DNA from: UBA3940 sp964506005
GTDB taxonomy: Bacteria > Chloroflexota > Anaerolineae > Aggregatilineales > UBA3940
Direction of reading: 5' to 3'
Assembly (NCBI GenBank): GCA_964506005.1
Contig: CAZDLX010000086.1
Location: forward strand, 1-14,588
Length of the DNA: 14,588 bases
The translations under genes and the position numbers were made by a program. Shown in pieces: positions 6,464-13,681 of the stretch (position 1 is the first letter of the stretch; each line of letters opens with the position of its first letter). Under the pieces are notes generated by a model, which saw nothing but the letters and a program-made list of their open reading frames with translations, did no database searches and had not been told where the DNA came from.

Positions 6464-7408
6464 CTAGAAGGCCGTGCCCGAGCGCATCAGTACGAGAAAC
6501 GCCGCAAGCGCCAGCGCACCCGTGCCGATCAGCAGGCCGATGCCCCAGAAGGCGACGCTGTCATGCTGTGCGGGGTCGGCCCAGGCGCCGCGGGCGACCC
6601 GCCAGCCCTGCCAGGCGGCGAGCGGGGCGGGCAGTGCCATCGCCACGGCGACGAGCGGCGGCAGCCCGGCGAGCACCGCCAGCGGCAGCAGCAGGTAGGC
6701 GAGCGCCAGTGCAGCACCGTGCAGCCGCGCCGCCCGGGCCCCACCGAGCCGGACGACCAGCGTCCGCTTGCCGGCCCGGGTGTCCCCCTCGACATCCGGG
6801 AAATCGACGGTCAGCAGCATGGCGAACTGGAGGCAGCACAGCGGAAGCAGGGCGATCACCGGGAGCCAGGCCAGCACCCCTGCCTGGCCTGCGAAGCCGG
6901 CCAGCGGTGTGAGCCCCGTCACCGTCACTGCCGCGGCGATCTCGCCGAGGCCGGTGCTGTGCAGGCGCAGGGGCGGCGCGCTGTACTCCCACGCCGCGAC
7001 GATGCCGAGCAGCACGAGCCCGAGTGCGAGCGGCCCTGCCTGAAACGCCAGCGCGATCCCCGCACCGAGCGCCACAGCCATCAGAAGCAGCGCCGCGACC
7101 AGCGCGGTCTGCGTGCGGATCTGCCCCTCGACCAGCACGCCGCTGCCGCCCGCCCATCGCGTGCGGTTCGTGTTGTGGCGGTCAGCTTCGAGGTCGAAAT
7201 ACTCGTTGGCGTACTGGGTCATCCACTGGGTCGCGGTGACGGCGAGCTGGCTGAGGATGTAAGCCGGCAGGGAAAAGCGGTGGCCGCTCGCCACCGCTAT
7301 CACCGTCCCCAGCCCGCAAAATACAAACCCGCCTGCCAGGAACAGGGGCCTGCCGAGGCGCACAAACGCCCACACACGCGCGGGTAGACGAACCGAACGC
7401 TCGCTCAA
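6464..7408 (-). CDS. UbiA-family prenyltransferase, 1,4-dihydroxy-2-naphthoate polyprenyltransferase (MenA)-like
   Basis: 314 residues from a TTG start at 7408. Integral membrane enzyme that attaches a polyprenyl chain to an aromatic acceptor. The two Asp-rich prenyl-diphosphate/Mg sites are intact: NEYFDLEAD (N68, D72, D76) and DFPDVEGD (D202, D205, D209). GGSGVLVEGQI (87-97) is typical of MenA-like members, pointing to menaquinone synthesis, though other acceptors cannot be excluded. About eight or nine hydrophobic helices fill the rest. The TTG is chosen over upstream codons because GGGAGAGGAG ends 8 bases before it and because the protein then starts just ahead of the first conserved helix. 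It is divergent from msrB; no other menaquinone gene is in view. Confidence 0.85.
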   Translation of the reverse strand: MSERSVRLPARVWAFVRLGRPLFLAGGFVFCGLGTVIAVASGHRFSLPAYILSQLAVTATQWMTQYANEYFDLEADRHNTNRTRWAGGSGVLVEGQIRTQTALVAALLLMAVALGAGIALAFQAGPLALGLVLLGIVAAWEYSAPPLRLHSTGLGEIAAAVTVTGLTPLAGFAGQAGVLAWLPVIALLPLCCLQFAMLLTVDFPDVEGDTRAGKRTLVVRLGGARAARLHGAALALAYLLLPLAVLAGLPPLVAVAMALPAPLAAWQGWRVARGAWADPAQHDSVAFWGIGLLIGTGALALAAFLVLMRSGTAF

Positions 7409-7481
7409 CCGGTACGCTCCTCTCCCTTGCCAGAGAGCATAGCAGAACGCCGGTGCGGGCGGCAATCGGGCCGCTGGCCGC

Positions 7482-7510
7482 GTGAATCCGGGGCGGGCGA
7501 GCACTATACT
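7482..7510 (+). promoter_or_regulatory. Candidate msrB promoter
   Basis: TATACT (7505-7510) is a good -10; GTGAAT (7482-7487) at 17 bases is a weak -35. The leader would be about 65 nt and contains the hairpin at 7527-7545. Confidence 0.38.
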
Positions 7511-7526
7511 TAGTGGGAGGAACGCA

Positions 7527-7545
7527 GCGCCCGTTTCGCGGGCGC
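7527..7545 (+). other. Hairpin in the msrB leader
   Basis: GCGCCCG (7527-7533) pairs perfectly with CGGGCGC (7539-7545) around a 5-base loop. It lies between the proposed promoter and the ribosome site. It could stabilise the mRNA; no T-tract follows, so a terminator is unlikely. Confidence 0.4.
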
Positions 7546-7581
7546 ACAGCCGCACGATTAGTCCGACTGCGAGGTGGGTTG

Positions 7582-8001
7582 ATGGCAGACGAAAAGACCG
7601 ATCTGAAGAGTATGCCAGAGGAGTACTGGCGCGAACGCCTGACGCCGGAGCAGTTCCGTATTACCCGCATGGCGGGGACAGAGATGCCGTTTACCGGCGT
7701 CTACAACGATCACTACCAAGAGGGGCTGTACCGCTGTGTGGCCTGCGACCAGGCGCTGTTCTCGTCGGAGACGAAGTTCAAGTCCGGCAGCGGCTGGCCT
7801 TCGTTCTGGGACGCGGTCGATGAGAACCGCGTCGAGCTGCGCGAGGACCGCAGCCACGGCATGGTGCGCACGGAGGTGCGCTGCAGCCGCTGCGGCGCGC
7901 ATCTGGGGCATCTGTTTGACGACGGACCGCAGCCGACAGGCCAGCGCTACTGCATCAACTCGGCGGCGCTGAAGTTTGACGACAAGTCCGCCGGGGAGTA
8001 G
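7582..8001 (+). CDS. msrB: Peptide-methionine (R)-S-oxide reductase MsrB
   Basis: 139 residues, a full-length stand-alone MsrB that reduces methionine-R-sulfoxide in proteins, normally with thioredoxin. The zinc site is complete (C52, C55, C101, C104), SGSGWPSF (68-75) is the substrate-binding block, and RYCINSAAL carries the catalytic Cys124. The typical resolving-cysteine position (around the GSGWPSF/SRSG region) holds no Cys, so recycling may rely directly on a reductant. The ATG at 7582 follows GAGGTGGG. It is cytoplasmic, with no signal peptide. No msrA is adjacent. It converges with the gene at 8065. Confidence 0.95.
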   Translation: MADEKTDLKSMPEEYWRERLTPEQFRITRMAGTEMPFTGVYNDHYQEGLYRCVACDQALFSSETKFKSGSGWPSFWDAVDENRVELREDRSHGMVRTEVRCSRCGAHLGHLFDDGPQPTGQRYCINSAALKFDDKSAGE

Positions 8002-8031
8002 CCCCGGTAATGTGAACAGCAGTAAGCGGAT

Positions 8032-8054
8032 GGGCAGCCAGCAGACGGCTGCCC
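8032..8054 (+). terminator. Hairpin after msrB, probable terminator
   Basis: GGGCAGCC (8032-8039) pairs perfectly with GGCTGCCC (8047-8054) with a 7-base loop. It lies between convergent stop codons. The following bases, GTTCGCGTTC, are only moderately T-rich. Confidence 0.5.
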
Positions 8055-8064
8055 GTTCGCGTTC

Positions 8065-8745
8065 TCACGGCATACTGCGCGGCTGCACGATCACGTCGGG
8101 CCGCGGCGCAGTGAGCGTCACACCATCGCCGGGCTGGACGACGACCGGCAGCACCGCGCGGACGAGCCATGCCACGCCCTCGGGCTGGTGGTAGTTGAAC
8201 GACACGCCCCACACGTTCTGATAGCCGTGCTCGGAGAGCGCCCTGCGCTGCTCGTCATTCAGGGGCTGATCTTGCAGGATGTCGCCCGCCGGGCCGACCC
8301 ACACGCTCACCCGGCTGATGCGGTCACGCATCCGCAGCCGGTATTTGCTGCGCTCGCGCTTGAGGGCCAGCGCGCCGCGCTGGGCGGTCAGCAGGGCGTC
8401 TTCGAGCGACTTGAAGCCTCGCAGGGTGGCATGAGCGTACACGCCGGGCAGCAGGCCGCCCAGCACGCCGATGGCCATGACCATCGGCTCGTTCTCGCGG
8501 AAGCGCATCGCGCCCTCGATGGCGAGGTTAATGCCGTTCTGCCACTCCGTCCACGCCTGATCGCGGGCCGCCACCGTGAAGTTGGCATCCTGTTCGAGCA
8601 GGCGGCAGGCCGCGCGCAGATAGCCGACGACAAGGCTCTCGTACAGAGGCAGGCCGAGCGCAGCGATCTCGCGGGCCTCGTCCTGCCCGAGTCGCTCGAC
8701 GGCGTACAGCGCTTTCAGCGTGCGGTCCGACGGGGGCGCAGCCAT
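8065..8745 (-). CDS. Conserved-looking hypothetical protein, 226 residues
   Basis: Not recognised. The frame has the same codon character as neighbouring genes and fills the space between convergent msrB and the next intergenic region; a weak purine-rich site (GAGGGGAT) lies about 10 bases before the ATG at 8745. The N-terminal half (1-145) looks helical, with amphipathic stretches, Trp/Asn-rich 65-71 and a hydrophobic run at 88-104 that may be buried rather than membrane-spanning. From 146 to 220 it turns beta-rich (VSVWVGP, QNVWGVSFNYH, VVVQPGDGVTLTAP), suggesting a separate C-terminal domain. There is no signal peptide or catalytic motif I can name. Confidence 0.7.
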   Translation of the reverse strand: MAAPPSDRTLKALYAVERLGQDEAREIAALGLPLYESLVVGYLRAACRLLEQDANFTVAARDQAWTEWQNGINLAIEGAMRFRENEPMVMAIGVLGGLLPGVYAHATLRGFKSLEDALLTAQRGALALKRERSKYRLRMRDRISRVSVWVGPAGDILQDQPLNDEQRRALSEHGYQNVWGVSFNYHQPEGVAWLVRAVLPVVVQPGDGVTLTAPRPDVIVQPRSMP

Positions 8746-8792
8746 TCCGGTACGATCCCCTCAGCCATCCGGTTACGGGTCGTTCACCCCTC

Positions 8793-8798
8793 ATTGTA
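8793..8798 (-). promoter_or_regulatory. Candidate -10 box for the 226-residue protein gene
   Basis: TACAAT reads on the minus strand about 48 bases before the ATG at 8745. No good -35 is found upstream. Confidence 0.28.
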
Positions 8799-8850
8799 GC
8801 ACGGTTTTGGGTCGGTATAGAGAGTGTTGGGAGAGACGCAGAGTGAACCA

Positions 8851-8878
8851 GGCAGGGCCAGCACGCTGGACCCCTGCC
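8851..8878 (-). terminator. Hairpin downstream of the response regulator, weak terminator candidate
   Basis: GGCAGGG (8851-8857) pairs with CCCTGCC (8872-8878), with an inner CCAG/CTGG helix and a small bulge. It begins 28 bases after the regulator's stop. No T-run follows on the minus strand. Confidence 0.33.
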
Positions 8879-8905
8879 GTAATATCACACAGCGTGTTCG
8901 GGAGG

Positions 8906-9331
8906 CTATGCGATCTTGGTGGCGCGTTTGGCGGCGATGCGGCGGATGATGTCGAGCATCTCGTCCATCGGCGGCAGGGGCTTGTACAGCATGCCGTCGG
9001 CCCCGGCGCTGTGGACGTATACTTCCTCGTCCATGCCGCCGAGCTCATAAGCCGTCATGAGGATGACGGCAATATCTTTGAGACGAGGATGCTGGCGGAT
9101 CATCGCGCCGAGCTCGTGGCCCCACGGCCCCGGCACGCGGATGTCCAGCAGGGCGATAGCAGGCAGGGGTTCGGCGGGTGACGGGTTTTTCAGGTAGTCA
9201 CTCGCCTCATAGCCATCGCGGAACGCAATGACGTTGAAGCCCCACAGCTCGCACATGGTAATGATGATATCGCGGATGGCGTGGTCGTCTTCCACGACCA
9301 TCCATGTCAGCCTGCCGTTGGTGCTGCCCAT
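8906..9331 (-). CDS. Single-domain response regulator (CheY-like receiver)
   Basis: 141 residues made up of one receiver domain with no output domain. Conserved sites: acidic pocket D15/D16 in VVEDDH, phosphoacceptor D63 in LLDIRVP, T93 in MTAY, and K117 in YKP. The start at 9331 is chosen because the protein then begins 13 residues before the acidic pocket, as usual, and AGGCAGG lies close upstream; the longer frame to 9421 would run through the promoter. It probably works by protein-protein contact or as a relay. No kinase is adjacent; the soluble kinase at 3589 is the only one in view. The HAD gene lies upstream on the same strand, but the strong promoter between them suggests separate transcription. 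Confidence 0.92.
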   Translation of the reverse strand: MGSTNGRLTWMVVEDDHAIRDIIITMCELWGFNVIAFRDGYEASDYLKNPSPAEPLPAIALLDIRVPGPWGHELGAMIRQHPRLKDIAVILMTAYELGGMDEEVYVHSAGADGMLYKPLPPMDEMLDIIRRIAAKRATKIA

Positions 9332-9391
9332 ACCTGCCTGCCTCAAGGCCCGCGCGGCACGCCGCACAGACCACTTTGATGCGGTTTCCCT

Positions 9392-9419
9392 TGATTTTAC
9401 TATAACCGGCGGGGCAGGC
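9392..9419 (-). promoter_or_regulatory. Promoter of the response regulator
   Basis: On the minus strand TTGCCT (9419-9414) and TAAAAT (9397-9392) are spaced 16 bases apart. The predicted start is near 9385, giving a leader of about 54 nt to the ATG at 9331. Confidence 0.5.
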
Positions 9420-9434
9420 AATCAACCCCTGATC

Positions 9435-10121
9435 CTATCTTTCCCGGCTGTGCTGCGCGCCGCCGAGTAGGGCTGCGAGGTCTGCCTGGGTGACATCGTA
9501 CAGCGAGTCGACGATGTGGTTTGCCCCGTCCAGCGTGCTGCGGTCATGCGTCGTGGTGACGGCAAGGCAGGCCATACCCGCTGCGCGGGCCGCCCGCACG
9601 CCGTTGAGCGAGTCCTCGATCACGACGCACATTTCGCGGGGCGTGCCGAGGCGCTCAGCTGCCAGGATAAACAACGCCGGGTCCGGCTTGGCGCGGGCGA
9701 CCTCGTCGGCGCTGACCGCCACGTCAAAGTGCTGCCGCAGGTCGAACTTGTCGAGGATCAGGTCGAGCGTTTCAGCCGGCGCCGAGGTCGCGACCGCCTG
9801 CCGCCAGCCGGCGGCATCACAGGCGCGCACCAGCTCGAACGCGCCGGGGATGGGCTGGACGCGTTCGGCGGCGAGGCGGCGGTACACGTCGTCCTGCTGC
9901 CAGCCGACCCGTTCTACGAACTCAGCGTCAGCATCACTGCCGAGCAGGTGGTAGAGGGAATCGACGTTGGACATGCCGAAAATCCTGTCGAAGAGCTCCC
10001 GCGTGAAGTCGATGTCGAGCTCGGTCGCGGCGACCTCGCGCCACGCCTCGTAGTGCAGGTCGCCCGAGTCGACCAGCACGCCGTCCATGTCCCAGATGAT
10101 TGCGCGGTTTGGAGTGGTCAT
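9435..10121 (-). CDS. HAD-superfamily hydrolase, beta-phosphoglucomutase/phosphatase-like
   Basis: 228 residues. All four HAD motifs are present: DMDGVLVDS with nucleophile D11 and acid/base D13; motif II ATSAP with S113; K145 in KPDPALF; and motif IV IEDSLNGV with E169/D170. Residues about 18-85 form the helical cap of subfamily I, as in beta-phosphoglucomutase and small phosphatases; specificity cannot be read from sequence. The ATG at 10121 follows ATGAGGATAC. It is cytoplasmic. It is divergent from the L,D-transpeptidase, with 78 bases between the start codons. Confidence 0.92.
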   Translation of the reverse strand: MTTPNRAIIWDMDGVLVDSGDLHYEAWREVAATELDIDFTRELFDRIFGMSNVDSLYHLLGSDADAEFVERVGWQQDDVYRRLAAERVQPIPGAFELVRACDAAGWRQAVATSAPAETLDLILDKFDLRQHFDVAVSADEVARAKPDPALFILAAERLGTPREMCVVIEDSLNGVRAARAAGMACLAVTTTHDRSTLDGANHIVDSLYDVTQADLAALLGGAQHSRER

Positions 10122-10199
10122 GTATCCTCATGGTTGGGAACGATCCGCATTCACAGCCGTCCATTCTATCATCTTTACCGGAGGGGAAACCAACAACTC

Positions 10200-11231
10200 A
10201 TGGACTCATCACGCCGCAGCTTTCTAAAGTCAGCGGGTCTGCTGAGTGCCGGGCTGCTGGTCCAGGGCTTCGACGTGCCGCTTCCAGTCGGTCCGCGCCG
10301 CAAGCAGAACGACGACATTACCCACTGGGATGGCTCAAAGCTGGGCCGGATGCAGCTCAACGTCACGACGGTGTATGCCGAGCCGACGTGGCGCTCCGCA
10401 CATAAGGGCTGGTACTACTACGACGACGTGGTGCCCATCAAGCAGGCTGTTGTCGGGGTAGGGCTGTACCCGTCGAACAGCACGTGGCTGGAGATCGACG
10501 GCGGCTACATTTACTCGTCGTGGGTGCAGCCGGTCAGCGAGGAGCCGCCCAACCCGGTCGAGCGAATCGGGCCGCGCGGGGCATGGGGTGTCGTGACCGT
10601 GCCCAAGACCGAGTCGCGGTCAGGCCCCGGCGACGAGCACTTCCGCCGCGAGATTATGGTCTACGGCACGGTGCACCAGATAATCGAGGAACAGAACGGC
10701 TACTACCTCGGCGAGGGTGTGTACGGCGGCAAGTACTGGCTGAATGCCAAAGACGTGCGCATCATCAAGCCCGAGGAGATCGAGCCGATCTCGCCAGACG
10801 TCCCGCCCAAGGAGAAGCGCATCGAGATCAGCCTGCGCCAGCAGCGGCTGTGGGCCTACGAGGGCGACGAAGAGGTGTTCACACACCTCGTCGCGACGGG
10901 CGTGCCGAACACCCCGACGCCGACCGGCGAGTACTACGTGCGCCTGAAGCGCATCGGGCAGCGGATGTCCGGCGGTATGGGCGACATGTGGTACAACCTG
11001 CCAGGCGTGCCGTGGATCTGCTACTTTACGCCGAGCTTTGCTGCGACGCACGGCACCTACTGGCACAACGACTACGGGCGCGTGCACAGCAACGGCTGCG
11101 TCAACATGCCGGCAGAGGCGGCGAAGTGGTTGTATCGCTGGACGACTCCGGTCGCCGATTACTACACAGTCTCGGTGACACCTGATGAAAAGGCGGGCCA
11201 GCCGGGCACGACGGTGATCGTGCGGTACTAG
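10200..11231 (+). CDS. Tat-exported L,D-transpeptidase (YkuD domain) with two SH3-like modules
   Basis: 343 residues from the ATG at 10200. A twin-arginine signal (SRRSFLK, R5-R6) followed by a short hydrophobic segment (11-24) indicates Tat export. Residues about 50-113 and 127-190 look like two SH3-like beta modules, each closing with a W-rich strand and a short V-rich end (SSWVQPV; YWLNAKDVRII). The catalytic YkuD domain spans about 205-342, with H284 and the active-site motif HSNGCVN (H296, C300). Such enzymes form 3-3 peptidoglycan cross-links or anchor proteins to the wall. GGAGG lies 15 bases upstream, a longer gap than usual, but no other start fits the signal peptide. The frame's extension upstream is antisense to the HAD gene and is not coding. 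Confidence 0.92.
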   Translation: MDSSRRSFLKSAGLLSAGLLVQGFDVPLPVGPRRKQNDDITHWDGSKLGRMQLNVTTVYAEPTWRSAHKGWYYYDDVVPIKQAVVGVGLYPSNSTWLEIDGGYIYSSWVQPVSEEPPNPVERIGPRGAWGVVTVPKTESRSGPGDEHFRREIMVYGTVHQIIEEQNGYYLGEGVYGGKYWLNAKDVRIIKPEEIEPISPDVPPKEKRIEISLRQQRLWAYEGDEEVFTHLVATGVPNTPTPTGEYYVRLKRIGQRMSGGMGDMWYNLPGVPWICYFTPSFAATHGTYWHNDYGRVHSNGCVNMPAEAAKWLYRWTTPVADYYTVSVTPDEKAGQPGTTVIVRY

Positions 11232-11239
11232 CAACCTCA

Positions 11240-11288
11240 CCCCTCCCTCACTCCGGGATGCGCTCCGCGCATCCTTCACGGAGAGGGG
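11240..11288. repeat. Palindromic intergenic element after the L,D-transpeptidase
   Basis: A perfect 8-bp hairpin, GGATGCGC (11256-11263) with GCGCATCC (11267-11274), is enclosed by CTCCG (11251-11255) with CGGAG (11279-11283) and by CCCCTC (11240-11245) with GAGGGG (11283-11288). It starts 9 bases after the stop codon and may act as the terminator. It resembles the compound repeats in its C-rich and G-rich ends but differs inside, so it is probably a separate family. Confidence 0.6.
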
Positions 11289-11392
11289 ATAGGTAAGCAA
11301 GTTCGCCCTGGCAGCCAGTGATGTGCCGGTAGGCTGTGAAGTACCGCACCCTGGAGCAGACGTGTAACTTACGAAATTCTACGCTGGAGACG

Positions 11393-11420
11393 TTGACAGG
11401 TGCGCGCGGTACGCTATAAT
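11393..11420 (+). promoter_or_regulatory. Consensus sigma-70-type promoter of tRNA-Phe
   Basis: A perfect TTGACA (11393-11398) and a perfect TATAAT (11415-11420) are spaced 16 bases apart. The predicted start falls a few bases before the mature tRNA 5' end at 11432. Confidence 0.9.
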
Positions 11421-11431
11421 TACCTGCGCGC

Positions 11432-11504
11432 GCCGAGGTAGCTCAGTTGGTAGAGCACATCACTGAAAATGATGGGGTCCCCAGTTCAAGTCTGGGCCTC
11501 GGCA
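11432..11504 (+). tRNA. tRNA-Phe (anticodon GAA)
   Basis: 73 nt with a complete cloverleaf: acceptor GCCGAGG/CCTCGGC plus discriminator A; D-stem GCTC/GAGC; anticodon stem CATCA/TGATG with loop CTGAAAA, anticodon GAA at 11465-11467, reading TTC/TTT; a 5-base variable loop; and T-stem CCCAG/CTGGG with loop TTCAAGT. CCA is not encoded and must be added by the CCA-adding enzyme. Confidence 0.97.
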
Positions 11505-11508
11505 TCGG

Positions 11509-11540
11509 AGAGCCGCCAACCCTGGCGGCTCTTTGTATTT
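11509..11540 (+). terminator. Rho-independent terminator of tRNA-Phe
   Basis: AGAGCCGCCA (11509-11518) pairs perfectly with TGGCGGCTCT (11523-11532) around an ACCC loop, followed by TTGTATTT. It starts 5 bases after the tRNA. Confidence 0.93.
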
Positions 11541-11546
11541 CTGGCA

Positions 11547-12323
11547 TCAGACAGGTCTGGCCGTTTCACCGGGCAGGGGTTGGCGTCGGCGCGCTCGCTG
11601 TCTGAGGCCCAGGCGGAGCGTGTCGCGGATGGTGCGGAGTACGTTCATCTTCGTCTCCGTCGGCTTCAGATCGTAGTGCAGCACCATTGGCACCTCGGCG
11701 AAGCGCACGCCGTGAAGCCGGTCAAGCTGGAACAGCACCTCGACCATGCAGGCGAAGCCCTGCTCGGTGATGAAGCCGTCCCCGTACGCCGCCAGCGCCC
11801 GCTGGAGCGTCTCGGCACGGTAGGCGCGGAAACCGCATGAGTAGTCGCGCACGCCCGGGATCGGAAAGGCCGCCCGGAAGAGAATACTCATGACGCGGCT
11901 GTAGAGGCGGCGCATGGCCGGCACACCGTGCACCTCGGCGCCAGGCTGGAACCGGGACCCGATCACCACGTCGGCGCCGTTCTCGACCGCGCCCAGCATG
12001 CGGTCGATGAGCTCCGGCGGTTGGGTGTTGTCGGCGTCCATGGTGATGATCACGTCGCCGGGCTTGGACCGCGCCGCCGCCGCCTCGAAGCCTGTTCGCA
12101 GACCCTGGCTCAGCCCCATGTTGTGATCGTGCCGCAGCAGCTCGACCCAGGGCGACTGCTCCGACCAGGACGCCACAACAGCGGCGGTTGCATCCTGGCT
12201 GCCGTCGTCCACGACGAGCACGTGCAGGTCGAGCCCGCTGCGTGCGCGCACGCCGGCTAGGCGGTCGAGCAGCGGGGGGAGGGCGAGCTCTTCGTTGTAG
12301 GCAGGCAGGATAACGGTGATCAT
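11547..12323 (-). CDS. Family 2 glycosyltransferase, dolichyl/polyprenyl-phosphate mannosyltransferase-like
   Basis: 258 residues with the GT-A fold of GT2 enzymes: ILPAYNE (5-11), VVDDGS (37-42), the metal-binding DAD (D96-D98), IGSRF (121-125) and DYSCGFRAYR (160-169). The catalytic domain occupies nearly the whole protein and there is no C-terminal membrane pair, as in single-domain polyprenyl-phosphate sugar synthases. It likely transfers a sugar from a nucleotide donor to a lipid carrier at the inner membrane face; donor and acceptor are not determinable. The C-terminus (about 236-250) is Arg-rich and may touch the membrane. It is divergent from ddl and ends 7 bases after the tRNA terminator's T-tract. 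Confidence 0.92.
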   Translation of the reverse strand: MITVILPAYNEELALPPLLDRLAGVRARSGLDLHVLVVDDGSQDATAAVVASWSEQSPWVELLRHDHNMGLSQGLRTGFEAAAARSKPGDVIITMDADNTQPPELIDRMLGAVENGADVVIGSRFQPGAEVHGVPAMRRLYSRVMSILFRAAFPIPGVRDYSCGFRAYRAETLQRALAAYGDGFITEQGFACMVEVLFQLDRLHGVRFAEVPMVLHYDLKPTETKMNVLRTIRDTLRLGLRQRARRRQPLPGETARPV

Positions 12324-12361
12324 CGGGCCTCTCGGCGCTGTTGGCGTGCCATCGGGGCGGG

Positions 12362-12367
12362 ATTATA
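12362..12367 (-). promoter_or_regulatory. -10 box of the glycosyltransferase gene
   Basis: A perfect TATAAT reads on the minus strand 38 bases before the ATG at 12323. No clear -35 is seen at 16-18 bases. Confidence 0.45.
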
Positions 12368-12440
12368 CACCAGGCGGGTGCCCGGCACGAGACGCCAACC
12401 GCAGCGGCGTCCCGTCTAGCCGCAACGCCCTCATCGGCGT

Positions 12441-12446
12441 TATACT
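12441..12446 (+). promoter_or_regulatory. Candidate -10 box of ddl
   Basis: TATACT lies 45 bases before the GTG start, giving a leader of about 39 nt. The -35 region is poor. It faces away from the glycosyltransferase promoter, which is 74 bases distant. Confidence 0.4.
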
Positions 12447-12491
12447 GTCCACCATTCTCGGGCCAGTATCGTCAGCCAAAGGGGAACGAGC

Positions 12492-13613
12492 GTGGCCATC
12501 AAACGCATCAGGGTCGGCGTGGTGTTCGGCGGGCGCAGCGGCGAGCATGAAGTCTCGCTTCGCTCCGCGCGCTCGGTGATGGACGCGATTGACCGCGACA
12601 AGTACGAAGTCCTGCCCATCGGCATCACGCGGGAAGGGCGCTGGATCGCGGGCAGCGACCCGATGAAGGCCCTGACGGGCGGCGAGGGGGCGGTCCGCCC
12701 GGCGGCGCTGCTCGGCGAGCCCGGCGACCCGTCGCTGCGGGCCATCGAGCCGCTCGACGACTCCTCGCGCAGCCTGACCACGATCAGCGAGGTGGACGTA
12801 TTCTTCCCCGTGCTGCACGGCCCCTACGGCGAGGACGGTACGATCCAGGGTCTGTTCGAGCTGGCAGACGTGCCGTACGTAGGTGCGGGCGTGCTCGGCT
12901 CATCGGTGGGTATGGACAAGGTCGTGTTCAAGGCGGTGATGCAGGCGCACGGCGTGCCCGTGCTGCCCTACGAGCTGGTGCTGCGCTCCGAGTGGGAGGG
13001 CGACCGCGACTCCGTGCTCGACCGGGTGGAGCGGGCCCTCGGCTACCCGGTGTTCGTCAAGCCCGCCAACCTTGGCAGCAGCGTCGGCGTGAGCAAGGCG
13101 CGCAGCCGCGACGAGCTCGCCCGCGCGCTGGACGACGCGGCCTGCTACGACCGGCGGCTGCTCGTCGAGCAGGGCATCGCGGCGCGCGAGATCGAGGTCA
13201 GCGTGCTGGGCAACGAGCACCCCGTCGCGTCGGTGCCCGGCGAAGTCGTTCCCGGCGACGAGTTCTACTCGTACAACGACAAGTACATCAACGACGACGC
13301 CGAACTGCTCATCCCCGCGCCGGTTGACGAGACCACTGCGGCCCGCGCGAGGCAGCTCTCCGTCGAGGGGTTCAGGGCCATCGACGCCGCGGGGCTGGCG
13401 CGCTGTGATTTCCTGCTCGACCGCGACAGCGGCGAGCTGTGGATGAACGAGATCAACACCATTCCGGGCTTTACGTCGATCAGCATGTACCCGAAGCTGT
13501 GGGAGGCCAGCGGCGTCCCGTACCCGGAGCTGATCGACCGGCTGATCCAGCTTGCACTGGAGCGCCACGCCGACAAGCAGCGCAACAAGACGAGCTATGA
13601 GCCCGGTGCCTGA
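12492..13613 (+). CDS. ddl: D-alanine--D-alanine ligase
   Basis: 373 residues; ATP-grasp enzyme that makes the D-Ala-D-Ala end of the peptidoglycan precursor in the cytoplasm. GTG start with AAAGGGGAA just upstream. Motifs: GGRSGEHEVS (13-22) with substrate-binding E19; HGPYGEDGT (109-117); FVKPANLGSSVGVSK (188-202) for ATP binding; YNDKY with Tyr265 at the position that favours D-Ala over D-lactate in Ddl versus VanA-type ligases; and the Mg-binding MNEINTIPGFT (318-328). The length and the insert around 58-90 match the longer Gram-positive-type Ddl. ftsQ follows 255 bases on, separated by a palindromic repeat and its own promoter. Confidence 0.96.
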   Translation: MAIKRIRVGVVFGGRSGEHEVSLRSARSVMDAIDRDKYEVLPIGITREGRWIAGSDPMKALTGGEGAVRPAALLGEPGDPSLRAIEPLDDSSRSLTTISEVDVFFPVLHGPYGEDGTIQGLFELADVPYVGAGVLGSSVGMDKVVFKAVMQAHGVPVLPYELVLRSEWEGDRDSVLDRVERALGYPVFVKPANLGSSVGVSKARSRDELARALDDAACYDRRLLVEQGIAAREIEVSVLGNEHPVASVPGEVVPGDEFYSYNDKYINDDAELLIPAPVDETTAARARQLSVEGFRAIDAAGLARCDFLLDRDSGELWMNEINTIPGFTSISMYPKLWEASGVPYPELIDRLIQLALERHADKQRNKTSYEPGA

Positions 13614-13681
13614 CCCCTGCCGGGGGTGAGCTCCCGCCCTGGTGGTTGAGCGTCACAGCGGGCATTCGTTCTCCAGGGAGA

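Noticed and set aside
9516..10199. Upstream extension of the L,D-transpeptidase frame by 228 codons
   Set aside because: It lies antisense to the HAD gene and before the twin-arginine signal, which must be N-terminal.
11469..11840. Open frame starting inside tRNA-Phe
   Set aside because: It overlaps the tRNA and its terminator and is antisense to the glycosyltransferase.
12900..13568. A 222-codon frame antisense to ddl
   Set aside because: It is the complementary-strand shadow of a well-conserved gene, with no recognisable domain.
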